A stretch of 64,000 bases of DNA from Bacteroidales bacterium (lineage in GTDB: Bacteria; Bacteroidota; Bacteroidia; Bacteroidales; Rikenellaceae): positions 16,253 to 80,252 of the forward strand of contig CAJTFS010000008.1 in assembly GCA_910575495.1 (NCBI GenBank), in the 5' to 3' direction. The position numbers and the translations under genes were made by a program. Of this stretch, positions 11,158 through 19,598 are shown piece by piece (the first letter of the stretch is position 1; each line of letters begins with the position of its first letter). The notes beneath the pieces are model-generated. The model was not told the DNA's origin, did not search any database, and was given only the letters and a program-made list of their open reading frames with translations.

Positions 11158-12549
11158 ATGTTTTCCGCAAAAACCTACGCTTCGCGCCGCGAAGTCCTGC
11201 GCACGAAAATCGGCAGCGGAGTGATCCTGCTGCCGGGCAACATGCCGGCGCCCAACAACTACCCCAACAACACCTATTACTTCCGCCAGGACTCGTCGTT
11301 CCTCTACTACTTCGGGCTCAACATCCCGTCGCTGGTGGGCGTGATCGACGCCGACACGGGCGAAGAGATGCTGTTCGGCGACGACTTCACCGTCGAGGAC
11401 ATCATCTGGACCGGTCCGCAGCCCACGCTCCGCGAGCTGGGGGCCCAGGTCGGCATCGCCGCCGCACACCCCATGGCCGAGCTGGAAAAACACCTCCGCA
11501 AGGCCATCGCGCAGGGCCGCCGCATCCACTACCTGCCGCCCTACCGCGGCGAAACGAAACTCCAGCTCTCCGAGCTGCTGGGCATCGCTCCCGCACGGCT
11601 TCACGAACACAAATCGGTCGACCTGATGCTGGCCGTGGCCGAGATGCGCGAAGCGAAGAGCGCCGAGGAGATCGACGAACTCGAACGCGCCTTCCGCATC
11701 GGCTACGACATGCACACGCTGGCCATGAAGATGTGCCGTCCGGGCGTCATCGAGCGGGAGATCGCCGGCGCCATCGAGGGCGTCGCCAAATCGGCCGGAG
11801 CGGGTGTCTCGTTCCCGTCGATCGTCTCGCAGCACGGCGAAACGCTTCACAACCTCTGCGCCGACGGCGTGCTGGAGGAGGGGCGGCTGCTGCTGTGCGA
11901 CGCAGGCGGCGAAACGGTCGGCAACTACTGCTCCGACCACACGCGCACCTACCCCGTGAGCGGCCGATTCACTCCGAAGCAGCGCGAAATCTACGAAATC
12001 GTCCTTGCGGCCCACGACCGTGTGGCCGCCATCGTCAAGCCCGGCATGATGTACACCGACATCCACAACGCCGCCTGCCTGACGCTGGCCGAAGGCCTCG
12101 TCGGCGCCGGTCTGGTCAGGGGATCGGCCGAAGATGCCGTGGCGGCCGGCGCCATGACGCTCTTCATGCCCCACGGGCTGGGCCACGGCCTCGGCATGGA
12201 CGTCCACGACTGCGAAGCGATGGGCGAACGGTCGTTCGACTTCACGTCGATCGCCGACCGGGCGGCCGAATCGGCCACCTGCATCTACCGTGCGGCCTGG
12301 CGCGTGCGTCCCGGCACGGTGATGTCCGACGAACCGGGCATCTACTTCATCCCGGCGCTGATCGACAAGTGCCGCGCCGAAGGGCTCTACCGCGGCATCG
12401 TCGACTACGACCGGCTCGACTCCTACCGCGACTTCGGCGGCATCCGCATCGAAGACGACCTGCTTCTCACCGACACCGGCTGCCGCATCATCGGCGACAG
12501 AAAGATTCCGGTCACGGTCGACGAGCTGGAAGCCGTCGTAGGAAAATAA
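11158..12549 (+). CDS. pepP: Xaa-Pro aminopeptidase (M24 family)
   Basis: A cytoplasmic dimetal aminopeptidase that removes N-terminal residues preceding proline. It has 463 residues: an N-terminal creatinase-like domain (about 1-180) followed by the pita-bread M24 fold. Metal ligands can be read as Asp248 and Asp260 (CDAGGETVGNYCSD), a histidine in HGLGHGLGMDVHD, and the two glutamates in MSDEPGIYF and GGIRIEDDLLLT. There is no signal peptide. A strong terminator follows at 12629-12668. Confidence 0.93.
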   Translation: MFSAKTYASRREVLRTKIGSGVILLPGNMPAPNNYPNNTYYFRQDSSFLYYFGLNIPSLVGVIDADTGEEMLFGDDFTVEDIIWTGPQPTLRELGAQVGIAAAHPMAELEKHLRKAIAQGRRIHYLPPYRGETKLQLSELLGIAPARLHEHKSVDLMLAVAEMREAKSAEEIDELERAFRIGYDMHTLAMKMCRPGVIEREIAGAIEGVAKSAGAGVSFPSIVSQHGETLHNLCADGVLEEGRLLLCDAGGETVGNYCSDHTRTYPVSGRFTPKQREIYEIVLAAHDRVAAIVKPGMMYTDIHNAACLTLAEGLVGAGLVRGSAEDAVAAGAMTLFMPHGLGHGLGMDVHDCEAMGERSFDFTSIADRAAESATCIYRAAWRVRPGTVMSDEPGIYFIPALIDKCRAEGLYRGIVDYDRLDSYRDFGGIRIEDDLLLTDTGCRIIGDRKIPVTVDELEAVVGK

Positions 12550-12628
12550 ATCTTTTCTTAAGCCGGGGCAGAGCGCCGAACATGTTCGAGCAATGCCGAG
12601 GCAAGAAAACCTGCAAGAATTCGATCGC

Positions 12629-12668
12629 GCCATGCCGGTACCAGCTTTCGGGCCGGCATGGCTTTTTT
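12629..12668 (+). terminator. Rho-independent terminator after pepP
   Basis: A perfect 10-bp stem, GCCATGCCGG (12629-12638) with CCGGCATGGC (12653-12662), is followed by six T. It lies inside a longer open frame starting at 12593, and so argues for the downstream start at 12689. Confidence 0.92.
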
Positions 12669-12688
12669 CATCCCTAATCTCTTCAGCC

Positions 12689-12883
12689 ATGACAAACAAA
12701 ACCAAATGGATCATCGGCACGGCGGTCGTTCTCGTCGTCCTGCTGCTGCTCGTCATCTTCTCGAAGAACATCTGGAACTGGTTCAGCAACGTGCTGATCG
12801 ACGTGGCGATCTATCTGATCGTCTTCGGCGCCGGATGGCTCTTGGGCCGCTTCGCGGGAAAAGGCTCCGGAAGCGGCAAATAG
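12689..12883 (+). CDS. Small membrane protein
   Basis: A 64-residue protein with two predicted membrane segments: residues about 8-24 (IIGTAVVLVVLLLLVIF) and about 34-52 (VLIDVAIYLIVFGAGWLLG), with a Gly/Ser/Lys tail. No known domain is recognised. The start at 12689 is preferred because the longer frame from 12593 contains the pepP terminator. It stands alone between pepP and a gene-free region. Function is unknown. Confidence 0.65.
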   Translation: MTNKTKWIIGTAVVLVVLLLLVIFSKNIWNWFSNVLIDVAIYLIVFGAGWLLGRFAGKGSGSGK

Positions 12884-12951
12884 CCCGCAGGCACCGATCC
12901 CGGGGCCCGGACACTCGTCCCCACCTTCCCAAAACAGCTCCGGCCCAGAAT

Positions 12952-13551
12952 GGCGCGGGTCACGGCTCGCGCCAGCGCGGCCCAGGTAGATTCAGCAATC
13001 CACTGCTCTTCGTTCGCCGCTTTTGTTCCGTTCCGGTTCCGACATCGGGCCGGACTTCGGTCTGCAACTCCGAAAGGAGCGACGGGCAGTTGTACATCCC
13101 AGTCTGCCGCAGAGCCGATCATCTGTGAGCATCAATAATGAATAGCCGATAATCCTTGCTTTCCGTGCATGCGGCTCTTTCGAGCCGTGCGGGCCGCAGC
13201 CACCCGGCGCGGAGGCCCGCAGGCGTGCCCCGCAGGCTGCGACCCGGCTTCGGACGGACGATCCGATTATTCTACGGTTCATTATACATCCATAGACTCT
13301 CTGCGGCACCCATTCCAGCGATTGCGTTCCACGCCCTGCTACGGGCTTCCGCAACAATTCGTCGGGAGCCTTGGCGGAAGTCGGCACGCGCGGTCTCGTC
13401 TACGCTTCGTCGTCCTATGCTGCCGGCAATCACAACGCGGGCTTCCTGGACTTCAACGCCAGCAACGTGTACCCGCTGAACAACGCCAATCGGGCAGCGG
13501 CTCTTTCCGTGCGCTGCGTCCAGCATCTGCAAGGCTGTTTTTCAAGGTGAA
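12952..13551 (+). pseudogene. Decayed FISUMP/C-type-lectin-like coding fragment, copy A
   Basis: The 3' part (about 13330-13551) translates to a recognisable domain end: GFRNNSSGALAEVG, then YASSSYAAGNHNAGF, DFNASNVYPLNNANRA and SVRCVQ, then a stop. This pattern (GYRN..SGAL..VG..G..WSSSP..N..RA.G.SVRCV) is typical of the Bacteroidales FISUMP/C-lectin domain, including diversity-generating-retroelement targets. There is no start codon, signal peptide or N-terminal domain, and the frame breaks just upstream. A second copy at 25628-26037 shares the 3' domain and upstream blocks such as CCAGTCTGCCGC. The rest of 12884-13913 has no supported gene. Confidence 0.55.
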
Positions 13552-13575
13552 AGGTGAAAAGTCAAATGTGAAAGG
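13544..13575 (+). repeat. GTGAAAGG micro-repeat, copy 2
   Basis: Contains AAGGTGAAAGGTGAAAAG followed by ATGTGAAAGG. The stop codon of the C-lectin-like fragment A (TGA) falls within it. Confidence 0.55.
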
Positions 13576-13661
13576 CAGCGGATACGGCCAAAACTTCTGC
13601 CTATCTGCAAATATTCCCGGTCTATTCGCTTTGTCGGTTAACAGCGCATTTAAGACGGTTT

Positions 13662-13694
13662 CCGGAAGGCGGTCTGTTGCAGGCCGCCTTCCGG
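13662..13694 (+). other. Long perfect hairpin upstream of the EF-G paralog
   Basis: CCGGAAGGCGG (13662-13672) pairs perfectly with CCGCCTTCCGG (13684-13694). Three further pairs (one G-T) leave a five-base loop, giving about 14 bp. No T-run follows directly, so it is not a classical terminator. It lies about 40 bases before the putative promoter of the EF-G paralog. Confidence 0.55.
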
Positions 13695-13731
13695 ATCGAC
13701 CGTCCGCATTTGAAACCGGGAGCGATTTTTC

Positions 13732-13760
13732 TTGTTTATGTCAAAAAATTTGTATATTTA
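13732..13760 (+). promoter_or_regulatory. Probable promoter of the EF-G paralog
   Basis: TTG at 13732-13734 and TATATTTA at 13753-13760 (7 of 8 matches to TAnnTTTG) are spaced 18 bases apart in a short AT-rich island. The leader to the ATG at 13914 is about 150 bases, long enough for regulation. Confidence 0.5.
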
Positions 13761-13913
13761 TAGTCGGCAAATCGCTGCCGTCCGGCACCAGCTGCCGAAC
13801 CGCATGCTGCCGTCCGCTTGCCGGAACCGGTATCCGCGGCCCGACAGGCCGGATGCGGAGCGGCCCCTGCCCTGCGAAAGCCAACACCGACAACCTTAAA
13901 ACCGAACCGCCAT

Positions 13914-16070
13914 ATGAAAAACTATGCAGCCAAAGAGATCAAGAACATCGTACTGATCGGCGCCCCCGGCACGGGCAAAACCACCCTGGCCGAGGCGATG
14001 GCCTACGAAGGCAAGGTCATCGACCGCCGGGGCAGCATCGAGACCTGCAACACCCTTTCGGACAACACCGACATCGAACACGAATACAAACGCTCGATCT
14101 ACTCCACGATCCTCTTCACGGAGTTCATGGAGCGCAAGCTCAACATCATCGACTGCCCGGGTTCGGACGACTTCTGCGGCAACCTCTTCTCGGCCTTCAA
14201 GGTCGGCGACGTGGGCGTGTTCCTCTACAGCGCCGTCAACGGCTGGGAGGTGGGCAGCGAGATCCAGGCCCGCTACGCCCGCATCCTCAACAAGCCCGTC
14301 ATCGGCGTCATCAACCAGCTCGACCACGACAAGGCCAACTTCGAGGCCGCCGTCGAGTCGGTCCGGGCCGCTTCGCGCGTGAAGCCCGTCATCGTGCAGT
14401 ATCCCGTCAACCAGGGTGCGGGCTTCGATTCGTTCATCGACGTGCTGATGATGAAGATGTACCGCTTCAAGGACCACGACGGCCACCGCGAGGAGCTCGA
14501 CATCCCCGCCGAGGAGATGGAGAAGGCCATGGCCCTCAACAAGGAGCTGGTAGAGATGGCCGCCGAGCACGACGAGGCCCTCATGGAACTCTACTTCGAC
14601 AAGGGCACCCTCACGCAGGACGACATCCGGCAGGGTCTCAAGATCGGCGTGTCGCGCCGCGAGGTGATGCCGATCTTCTGCACCAGCGGCAAGCGCGACA
14701 TCGGTACCAAGCGTCTGATGGAGTTCATCATCAACGTGGCGCCCGGACCGCTGAAGGCCCCCGCGTTCCTCTCGACCGAGGGCGGGCAGCTCGCGGCCGA
14801 CGCCGACGCGCCGACCGTGGCGTTCGTCTTCAAGAGCCAGATCGAGCAGCACATAGGCGAAATCACCTACTTCCGTGTCATCCGCGGCAAGATCGCCGAG
14901 GGCACCGAGCTGGTCAACAGCCGCACGGGCAACAAGGAGAAGCTCTCTCAGCTTTTCGCCGTGGCTGGCAAGAACCGCATCAAGGTGACCGAGCTTTCGG
15001 CCGGCGACATCGGCTGCACGGTCAAGCTCAAGGGCACGCGCACCAACGACACCCTCGCCGCGCCGGGCACTCCGGTGGCGGTGGAACCCATCGTCTTCCC
15101 CGAACCGCGCTACCGCGCCGCGCTCAAATGCAAGGAGCAGGCCGACGAAGAGAAGCTGGGCAAGATTCTGAACGACGCCAAGTTCGAAGACCCGACCATC
15201 CTGATGGACTACAGCAAGGAGCTGAAACAAACCATCATCCAGGGGCAGGGCGAACACCACCTCAACATCCTGCGTTCGCGCATCCTGGCCGAAAACAAGC
15301 TCGCCTACGACTACATCGCGCCGAAGATTCCCTACCGCGAGACCATCACCAAGGTGGCGCAGGCCGACTACCGCCACAAGAAGCAGTCGGGCGGCGCCGG
15401 TCAGTTCGGCGAGGTGCACATGATCGTCGAACCTTATTACGAAGGGATGCCCGAACCCAAGAACTACAAGGTGCCGGGCAAGGGCGACATGGTGGTCAAC
15501 GTCAAGACCAAGGAGGAGTACGACCTGCCGTGGGGCGGCAAGCTGCAATTCTACTCGGCCATCGTGGGCGGCGCCATCGACGCGCGCTTCATGCCGGCGA
15601 TTCTGAAAGGCATCATGGAGAAGATGGACGAAGGCCCGCTGACGGGCTCCTACGCCCGCGACATCCGCGTGGTGATCTACGACGGCAAGATGCACCCGGT
15701 GGATTCGAATGAAATCTCGTTCAAGCTGGCGGCCCGCAACGCTTTCAAGGAGGCGTTCCGCAACGCCGGACCCAAGATCATGGAGCCGATCTACAACGTC
15801 GAGGTGCTGGTGCCGAGCGACTGCATGGGCGCCGTGATGAGCGACCTGCAGAACCGCCGCGCGATGATCATGGGCATGGAGTCGGACAAGGGTTTCGACC
15901 GGCTCAACGCCGCCGTGCCTCTGGCCGAGCTCTACCGCTATTCGACCACCCTGTCGTCGCTCACGTCGGGTTCGGCGACCTACACCATGAAGTTCGCCAG
16001 CTACGAGCAGGTGCCCGCCGACGTGCAGGACAAGCTGCTCAAAGCCTATACCGACACCGACGAGGAGTAG
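13914..16070 (+). CDS. fusA2: EF-G paralog lacking the catalytic GTPase residues (EF-G2 type)
   Basis: A 718-residue EF-G homolog from ATG 13914 (MKNYAAKEIKNIVLIG). The fold is complete, including domains IV and V, but the GTPase centre is altered. G1 reads GAPGTGKTT (residues 16-24) instead of [10 protein letters not shown]3 reads DCPGSDDF, with Ser84 where EF-G has the catalytic His. G4 is NQLD instead of NKMD. In Bacteroides thetaiotaomicron a paralog of this kind, EF-G2, is reported to support translocation without GTP hydrolysis under carbon limitation. Equivalence here is inferred from the same substitutions. The gene is monocistronic, with its own terminator. Confidence 0.88.
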   Translation: MKNYAAKEIKNIVLIGAPGTGKTTLAEAMAYEGKVIDRRGSIETCNTLSDNTDIEHEYKRSIYSTILFTEFMERKLNIIDCPGSDDFCGNLFSAFKVGDVGVFLYSAVNGWEVGSEIQARYARILNKPVIGVINQLDHDKANFEAAVESVRAASRVKPVIVQYPVNQGAGFDSFIDVLMMKMYRFKDHDGHREELDIPAEEMEKAMALNKELVEMAAEHDEALMELYFDKGTLTQDDIRQGLKIGVSRREVMPIFCTSGKRDIGTKRLMEFIINVAPGPLKAPAFLSTEGGQLAADADAPTVAFVFKSQIEQHIGEITYFRVIRGKIAEGTELVNSRTGNKEKLSQLFAVAGKNRIKVTELSAGDIGCTVKLKGTRTNDTLAAPGTPVAVEPIVFPEPRYRAALKCKEQADEEKLGKILNDAKFEDPTILMDYSKELKQTIIQGQGEHHLNILRSRILAENKLAYDYIAPKIPYRETITKVAQADYRHKKQSGGAGQFGEVHMIVEPYYEGMPEPKNYKVPGKGDMVVNVKTKEEYDLPWGGKLQFYSAIVGGAIDARFMPAILKGIMEKMDEGPLTGSYARDIRVVIYDGKMHPVDSNEISFKLAARNAFKEAFRNAGPKIMEPIYNVEVLVPSDCMGAVMSDLQNRRAMIMGMESDKGFDRLNAAVPLAELYRYSTTLSSLTSGSATYTMKFASYEQVPADVQDKLLKAYTDTDEE

Positions 16071-16097
16071 GCCAGGCTGTCCGCTCCCGACACGAAG

Positions 16098-16130
16098 AAT
16101 CCCGGAAGACCGACGGTCTTCCGGGATTTT
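16098..16130 (+). terminator. Terminator after the EF-G paralog
   Basis: A perfect 14-bp stem (16098-16111 with 16115-16128, centred on CCGGAAGACC/GGTCTTCCGG) with a three-base loop, ending in TTTT. Confidence 0.9.
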
Positions 16131-16374
16131 CATACCCTCCTGCCTGCACAATGCCTCCGGGCCGTCAAACAAGCTATCGCCCCCATAAGGCGAATATCGC
16201 GCCGGCGGCAGAATCCGGCGAAACGACCGGAACGCAGCGCCGAAAAAAGCGAAAGAGAGTTTCGCTCCCGATTGCCGGAAAACCGGGCGGGAAAAATCGG
16301 AGCACCGGAGCATTAAGCCGACAAAAAATCGGATCGCCGGAACATCGCGCCGGCAAGAAATCCGGCAGACGCCC

Positions 16375-16950
16375 CTACTCCTTTTTCTCGCGCACGAGCT
16401 CCTTGAAGCAGTGACGGCAAATAGGCTCGTAAGTGTCCTGAGCACCGAGCATCACCTGTTTTTCGTCGCTCGTCAAGCGGTGGGAGTGGTGGGCCAGGTT
16501 GCCGCAGCGCACGCAGATGGCGTGCACCTTCGTGACGTATTCGGCCGTAGCCATCAACGCCGGCATCGGCCCGAAAGGCTTGCCCGTATAGTCCATGTCG
16601 AGCCCCGCCACGATGACCCGCACCCCGTTGTCGGCCAGCTGCCGGCAGACGTCGACGATGCTGCCGTCGAAAAACTGCGCCTCGTCGATGCCCACCACGT
16701 CGACCCCGGCCGACATGAGCAGGATGTTCTGCGGCGAATCGACCGGCGTGGACCGGATGGCGTTGGCGTCGTGCGAGACGACCTCCTCCTCCGAGTAGCG
16801 CACATCGATGCGCGGTTTGAATATCTCGACCCGCTGGTGGGCGAACTGGGCCCGTTTGAGACGGCGGATCAGCTCTTCGGTCTTGCCCGAGAACATCGAG
16901 CCGCAGACCACTTCGATCCAGCCCTTGCGGCTGGCATTTTCCAGAAACAT
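16375..16950 (-). CDS. tdk: Thymidine kinase (type II)
   Basis: Salvage enzyme that phosphorylates thymidine to dTMP. It has 191 residues from ATG at 16950. The P-loop GSMFSGKT spans residues 17-24, followed by the [10 protein letters not shown] motif with the catalytic Glu. The lasso-domain zinc ligands are seen as two CxxC pairs (CVRC and CRHC). A longer frame upstream on the same strand belongs to the murA region read out of frame and is not part of this gene. It lies 80 bases downstream of murA on the same strand. Confidence 0.95.
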   Translation of the reverse strand: MFLENASRKGWIEVVCGSMFSGKTEELIRRLKRAQFAHQRVEIFKPRIDVRYSEEEVVSHDANAIRSTPVDSPQNILLMSAGVDVVGIDEAQFFDGSIVDVCRQLADNGVRVIVAGLDMDYTGKPFGPMPALMATAEYVTKVHAICVRCGNLAHHSHRLTSDEKQVMLGAQDTYEPICRHCFKELVREKKE

Positions 16951-16955
16951 TCCGA

Positions 16956-16987
16956 GAAAGTGAAAATTGAAAGGTGAAAGGTTAAAG
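16956..16987 (+). repeat. GTGAAAGG micro-repeat, copy 3
   Basis: GAAAGTGAAAATTGAAAGGTGAAAGG and flanks lie between murA and tdk, immediately upstream of the tdk start on the opposite strand. Confidence 0.55.
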
Positions 16988-17030
16988 ACGGCATTGCGCG
17001 AACCCTGCGGCCGCCGCTCCGAACCGTCCG

Positions 17031-18341
17031 CTACTCCTCCATGCGGGTGATGCGGGCGCCCAGCGCGTTGAGCCGGGTGTCGATCTCCTTGTAGCCGCGG
17101 TCGATCTGGTCGATGTTCTGGATCGTCGAGACGCCCTCGGCCGACATGGCGGCGATGAGCAGCGCCACGCCCGCACGGATGTCGGGCGAGGTCATGCGCG
17201 TGGCCCGCAGCCGGATGTTGTGGTCGTGGCCGATGACCGTGGCCCGGTGGGGGTCGCAGAGAATGATCTGCGCACCCATGTCGATCAGCTTGTCGACGAA
17301 GAACAGGCGGCTTTCGAACATCTTCTGGTGGATCAGCACCGAGCCCTTGGCCTGCGTGGCCACCACCAGGAAGATCGAGAGCAGGTCGGGCGTCAGTCCC
17401 GGCCACGGCGCATCGGCGATGGTCATGATCGACCCGTCCATGAAGGTATCGATGCTGTAGTGGTCCTGCTGGGGGATGTAGATGTCGTCGCCCCGCTGTT
17501 CGAGCCGGATGCCCAGGCGCCGGAACTGCGCCGGAATGATGCCCAGGTTGTCGTAGGAAACATCCTTGATAGTCAGTTCCGAGCGCGTCATGGCGGCCAT
17601 GCCGATGAAGCTGCCCACTTCGATCATGTCGGGAAGCAGCGTGTGCTTGGTGCCGCCCAGCAGGTCGACGCCCTCGATGGTCAGCAGGTTCGAGGCGATG
17701 CCCGAGATGCGGGCGCCCATGCGGTTGAGCATGCGGCAGAGCTGCTGGATGTAGGGTTCGCAGGCGGCATTGTAGATCGTCGTCGTGCCCCGCGCCATGA
17801 CGGCGGCCATGATGATGTTGGCCGTACCGGTCACCGACGCCTCGTCGAGAAGCATGTAGGTGCCCTTCAGATTGCGGCCCTCGACCATGAAGAACTCGTC
17901 GGCGATGTCGAAATCGAACTTCGCGCCCAGCTTCTGGAATCCCAGGAAGTGGGTGTCCAGCCTGCGGCGTCCGATTTTGTCGCCGCCGGGCTTGGGAACA
18001 TAGCCCATGCCGAAGCGCGCCAGCAGGGGACCGATGAGCATCACCGAACCGCGCAGACGCATGCAGCGCTGACGATAGTCGTCGCTCTTGAGGTATTCGA
18101 AGTCGATGTCGCGGGCCTTGAAGGTGTAGGAACCTTCGGCGATGCGCTCGATCTCGACGCCCATGCGCCGCAGCAGCTCGATAAGCTGCATGACATCCAG
18201 AATCTGCGGCACGTTGTGCACCGTCACCCGCTCGGAGGTGAGCAGGGTGGCGCAGATGATCTGCAACGCTTCGTTCTTGGCGCCCTGGGGCGTGATGCTT
18301 CCGCTCAGGCGATGTCCGCCTTCGACCTTGAAAATAGCCAT
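17031..18341 (-). CDS. murA: UDP-N-acetylglucosamine 1-carboxyvinyltransferase with Asp at the fosfomycin site
   Basis: First committed step of peptidoglycan synthesis: transfer of enolpyruvate from PEP to UDP-GlcNAc. It has 436 residues starting [22 protein letters not shown], with the conserved KNEAL motif nearby. In the active-site loop the sequence is [10 protein letters not shown] where E. coli MurA has LPGGCTIGAR, so the catalytic and fosfomycin-alkylated cysteine is aspartate (codon 17979-17981, residue 121). This Cys-to-Asp replacement is known to keep activity and give fosfomycin insensitivity in other bacteria. A TACCTTTG box lies upstream. Confidence 0.95.
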   Translation of the reverse strand: MAIFKVEGGHRLSGSITPQGAKNEALQIICATLLTSERVTVHNVPQILDVMQLIELLRRMGVEIERIAEGSYTFKARDIDFEYLKSDDYRQRCMRLRGSVMLIGPLLARFGMGYVPKPGGDKIGRRRLDTHFLGFQKLGAKFDFDIADEFFMVEGRNLKGTYMLLDEASVTGTANIIMAAVMARGTTTIYNAACEPYIQQLCRMLNRMGARISGIASNLLTIEGVDLLGGTKHTLLPDMIEVGSFIGMAAMTRSELTIKDVSYDNLGIIPAQFRRLGIRLEQRGDDIYIPQQDHYSIDTFMDGSIMTIADAPWPGLTPDLLSIFLVVATQAKGSVLIHQKMFESRLFFVDKLIDMGAQIILCDPHRATVIGHDHNIRLRATRMTSPDIRAGVALLIAAMSAEGVSTIQNIDQIDRGYKEIDTRLNALGARITRMEE

Positions 18342-18494
18342 ATCGTTCGTGGTTTGGGTGCTTCTTTTCCTTGCGGCCCCGCACCGGAGCCGTCCGCACG
18401 GTCCGCAGCCGGCGCTCCGCACGGAAAAAGGCCCGCGCATCCCGCCTGCGGACGGATCCTTCACCCGCCTGCGGACGAAGCGCCGCCGGTTTTA

Positions 18495-18502
18495 CAAAGG
18501 TA
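18495..18502 (-). promoter_or_regulatory. -7 box upstream of murA
   Basis: The minus strand reads TACCTTTG, a perfect TAnnTTTG match, about 150 bases upstream of murA. A convincing -33 element is not seen. Confidence 0.45.
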
Positions 18503-18552
18503 AGAAGAATCGGGGTTTTTCCGGACCTTTCGAAATATTTTCTCGAAAAATT

Positions 18553-18582
18553 TTTGCGAATCGCATTTTTATTGTACTTTTG
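18553..18582 (+). promoter_or_regulatory. rpmH promoter (-33 TTTG, -7 TACTTTTG)
   Basis: TTTG at 18553-18556 and TACTTTTG at 18575-18582 are spaced 18 bases apart, 53 bases before the rpmH ATG. Both elements are perfect matches to the Bacteroidetes consensus. Confidence 0.75.
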
Positions 18583-18634
18583 CAATCCGTAAAAGTGTCG
18601 GAACCGATTAAGAAACGATAAAAATCAGATAGCT

Positions 18635-18802
18635 ATGGCAATGAAGAGAACTTACCAGCCCTCGCGTCGGAAACGAATCAACAAGCACGGTTTCCGTGCT
18701 CGTATGGCTACGGCGAACGGTCGCAAGGTGTTGGCAGCACGTCGTGCTAAGGGTCGCAAGAAGCTGACCGTATCGGACGAGTCGACGTTCAAATACGCTT
18801 AG
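18635..18802 (+). CDS. rpmH: 50S ribosomal protein bL34
   Basis: A short basic ribosomal protein of 55 residues: [20 protein letters not shown] and [20 protein letters not shown] are textbook L34 motifs. The C-terminus is extended by about ten residues ([11 protein letters not shown]) compared with E. coli. It has its own consensus promoter and terminator, so it is a monocistronic unit, not linked here to rnpA or dnaA. Confidence 0.96.
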   Translation: MAMKRTYQPSRRKRINKHGFRARMATANGRKVLAARRAKGRKKLTVSDESTFKYA

Positions 18803-18823
18803 TCCCTCCCTGCACAAAGAGAC

Positions 18824-18848
18824 GGCCGGCTTTTCAGCCGGCCTTTTT
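18824..18848 (+). terminator. Terminator after rpmH
   Basis: GGCCGGC (18824-18830) pairs with GCCGGCC (18837-18843) around a TTTTCA loop, followed by five T. Confidence 0.9.
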
Positions 18849-18954
18849 CATATACATACCCGCGTAATAGCCGCTCGGCGTATCCGATTTCCATCCGTGG
18901 GGAAGACGCCCCCTTCCCCACGAACGAGGACGCCGGCGTGGGATGCGGGAATGT

Positions 18955-19515
18955 CTACTCGCTGTCCTTGAACAGGTCGATCTCTCCGCGTTCGACCTTG
19001 CCGTGCATGGCCGCCAGTTCGGCGATGACGGGCGAAACGAGGTCGATGGTGTCGGCCACGGCCGGGCGGTCGCCCTGGCCCTTGATGCGGTAGAGCATCA
19101 CCGCATACAACGCCCTGAAGCACAACTCCGTATCGCTCATACCCGGATTCCCCATCACGGCACGCAGGCGCGGCAGTTCGCCCTCCAGCCGCGCAAAGGT
19201 CTTGCGGTAGTGCTCGCCGGCCGGGAGTTTGAGCAGTTGCAGATGCAGGTCGTGGAGGTCCTGGATCAGATGCAGCGTGTGTTCCAAGTGTCCTTTCTCT
19301 TCCTTGCCCTCCTGCCGGAGCAACCCCGCCAGGTCGAGGTACCACATCAGATACACGGGCTTCTGCTCCTCGCTCAGTTCGGTGCGCGGGGCGATCAACT
19401 GCGAATAGATGGCCTCGGGGCTGAACTGCAAGGCCCGCAGCAGGTCTTCGACCTGCCACAGATAGAGGATGTATTCGGCGATGTTCTCCCGCCGCTTGGC
19501 TTGTGCTATGTCCAC
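18955..19515 (-). CDS. DUF4924-family protein
   Basis: A 186-residue cytoplasmic, probably all-helical protein typical of the Bacteroidetes family DUF4924. It begins MDIAQAKRRENIAEYILYLWQVEDLLRA and has repeated amphipathic helices with many Glu, Leu and His residues. There is no signal peptide or membrane segment. It lies 83 bases downstream of the phosphate transporter on the same strand, with a micro-repeat between them. No function is known for the family. Confidence 0.75.
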   Translation of the reverse strand: MDIAQAKRRENIAEYILYLWQVEDLLRALQFSPEAIYSQLIAPRTELSEEQKPVYLMWYLDLAGLLRQEGKEEKGHLEHTLHLIQDLHDLHLQLLKLPAGEHYRKTFARLEGELPRLRAVMGNPGMSDTELCFRALYAVMLYRIKGQGDRPAVADTIDLVSPVIAELAAMHGKVERGEIDLFKDSE

Positions 19516-19523
19516 TTTATCGG

Positions 19524-19540
19524 AGGTGAAAGGTGAAAAG
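19524..19540 (+). repeat. GTGAAAGG micro-repeat, copy 4
   Basis: AGGTGAAAGGTGAAAAG lies between the PiT transporter gene and the DUF4924 gene, immediately upstream of the latter. Confidence 0.55.
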
Positions 19541-19598
19541 CAAATCGTCGTTTCGGGAAAAAGCGGCCTTCGCTTTCCCCCTATCGCCTCTCGCCCTG

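Noticed and set aside
12593..12688. Upstream start for the small membrane protein
   Set aside because: The added codons run through a perfect terminator hairpin (12629-12668) and are not hydrophobic or conserved-looking.
16375..18585. A 736-codon open frame joining tdk with upstream sequence
   Set aside because: Only the last 191 codons resemble thymidine kinase; the rest is murA read in the wrong frame. The natural tdk start is ATG 16950.
11111..19540. CRISPR-like array from the GTGAAAGG repeats
   Set aside because: Copies are short, several kilobases apart and imperfect, with no regular spacers or cas genes.
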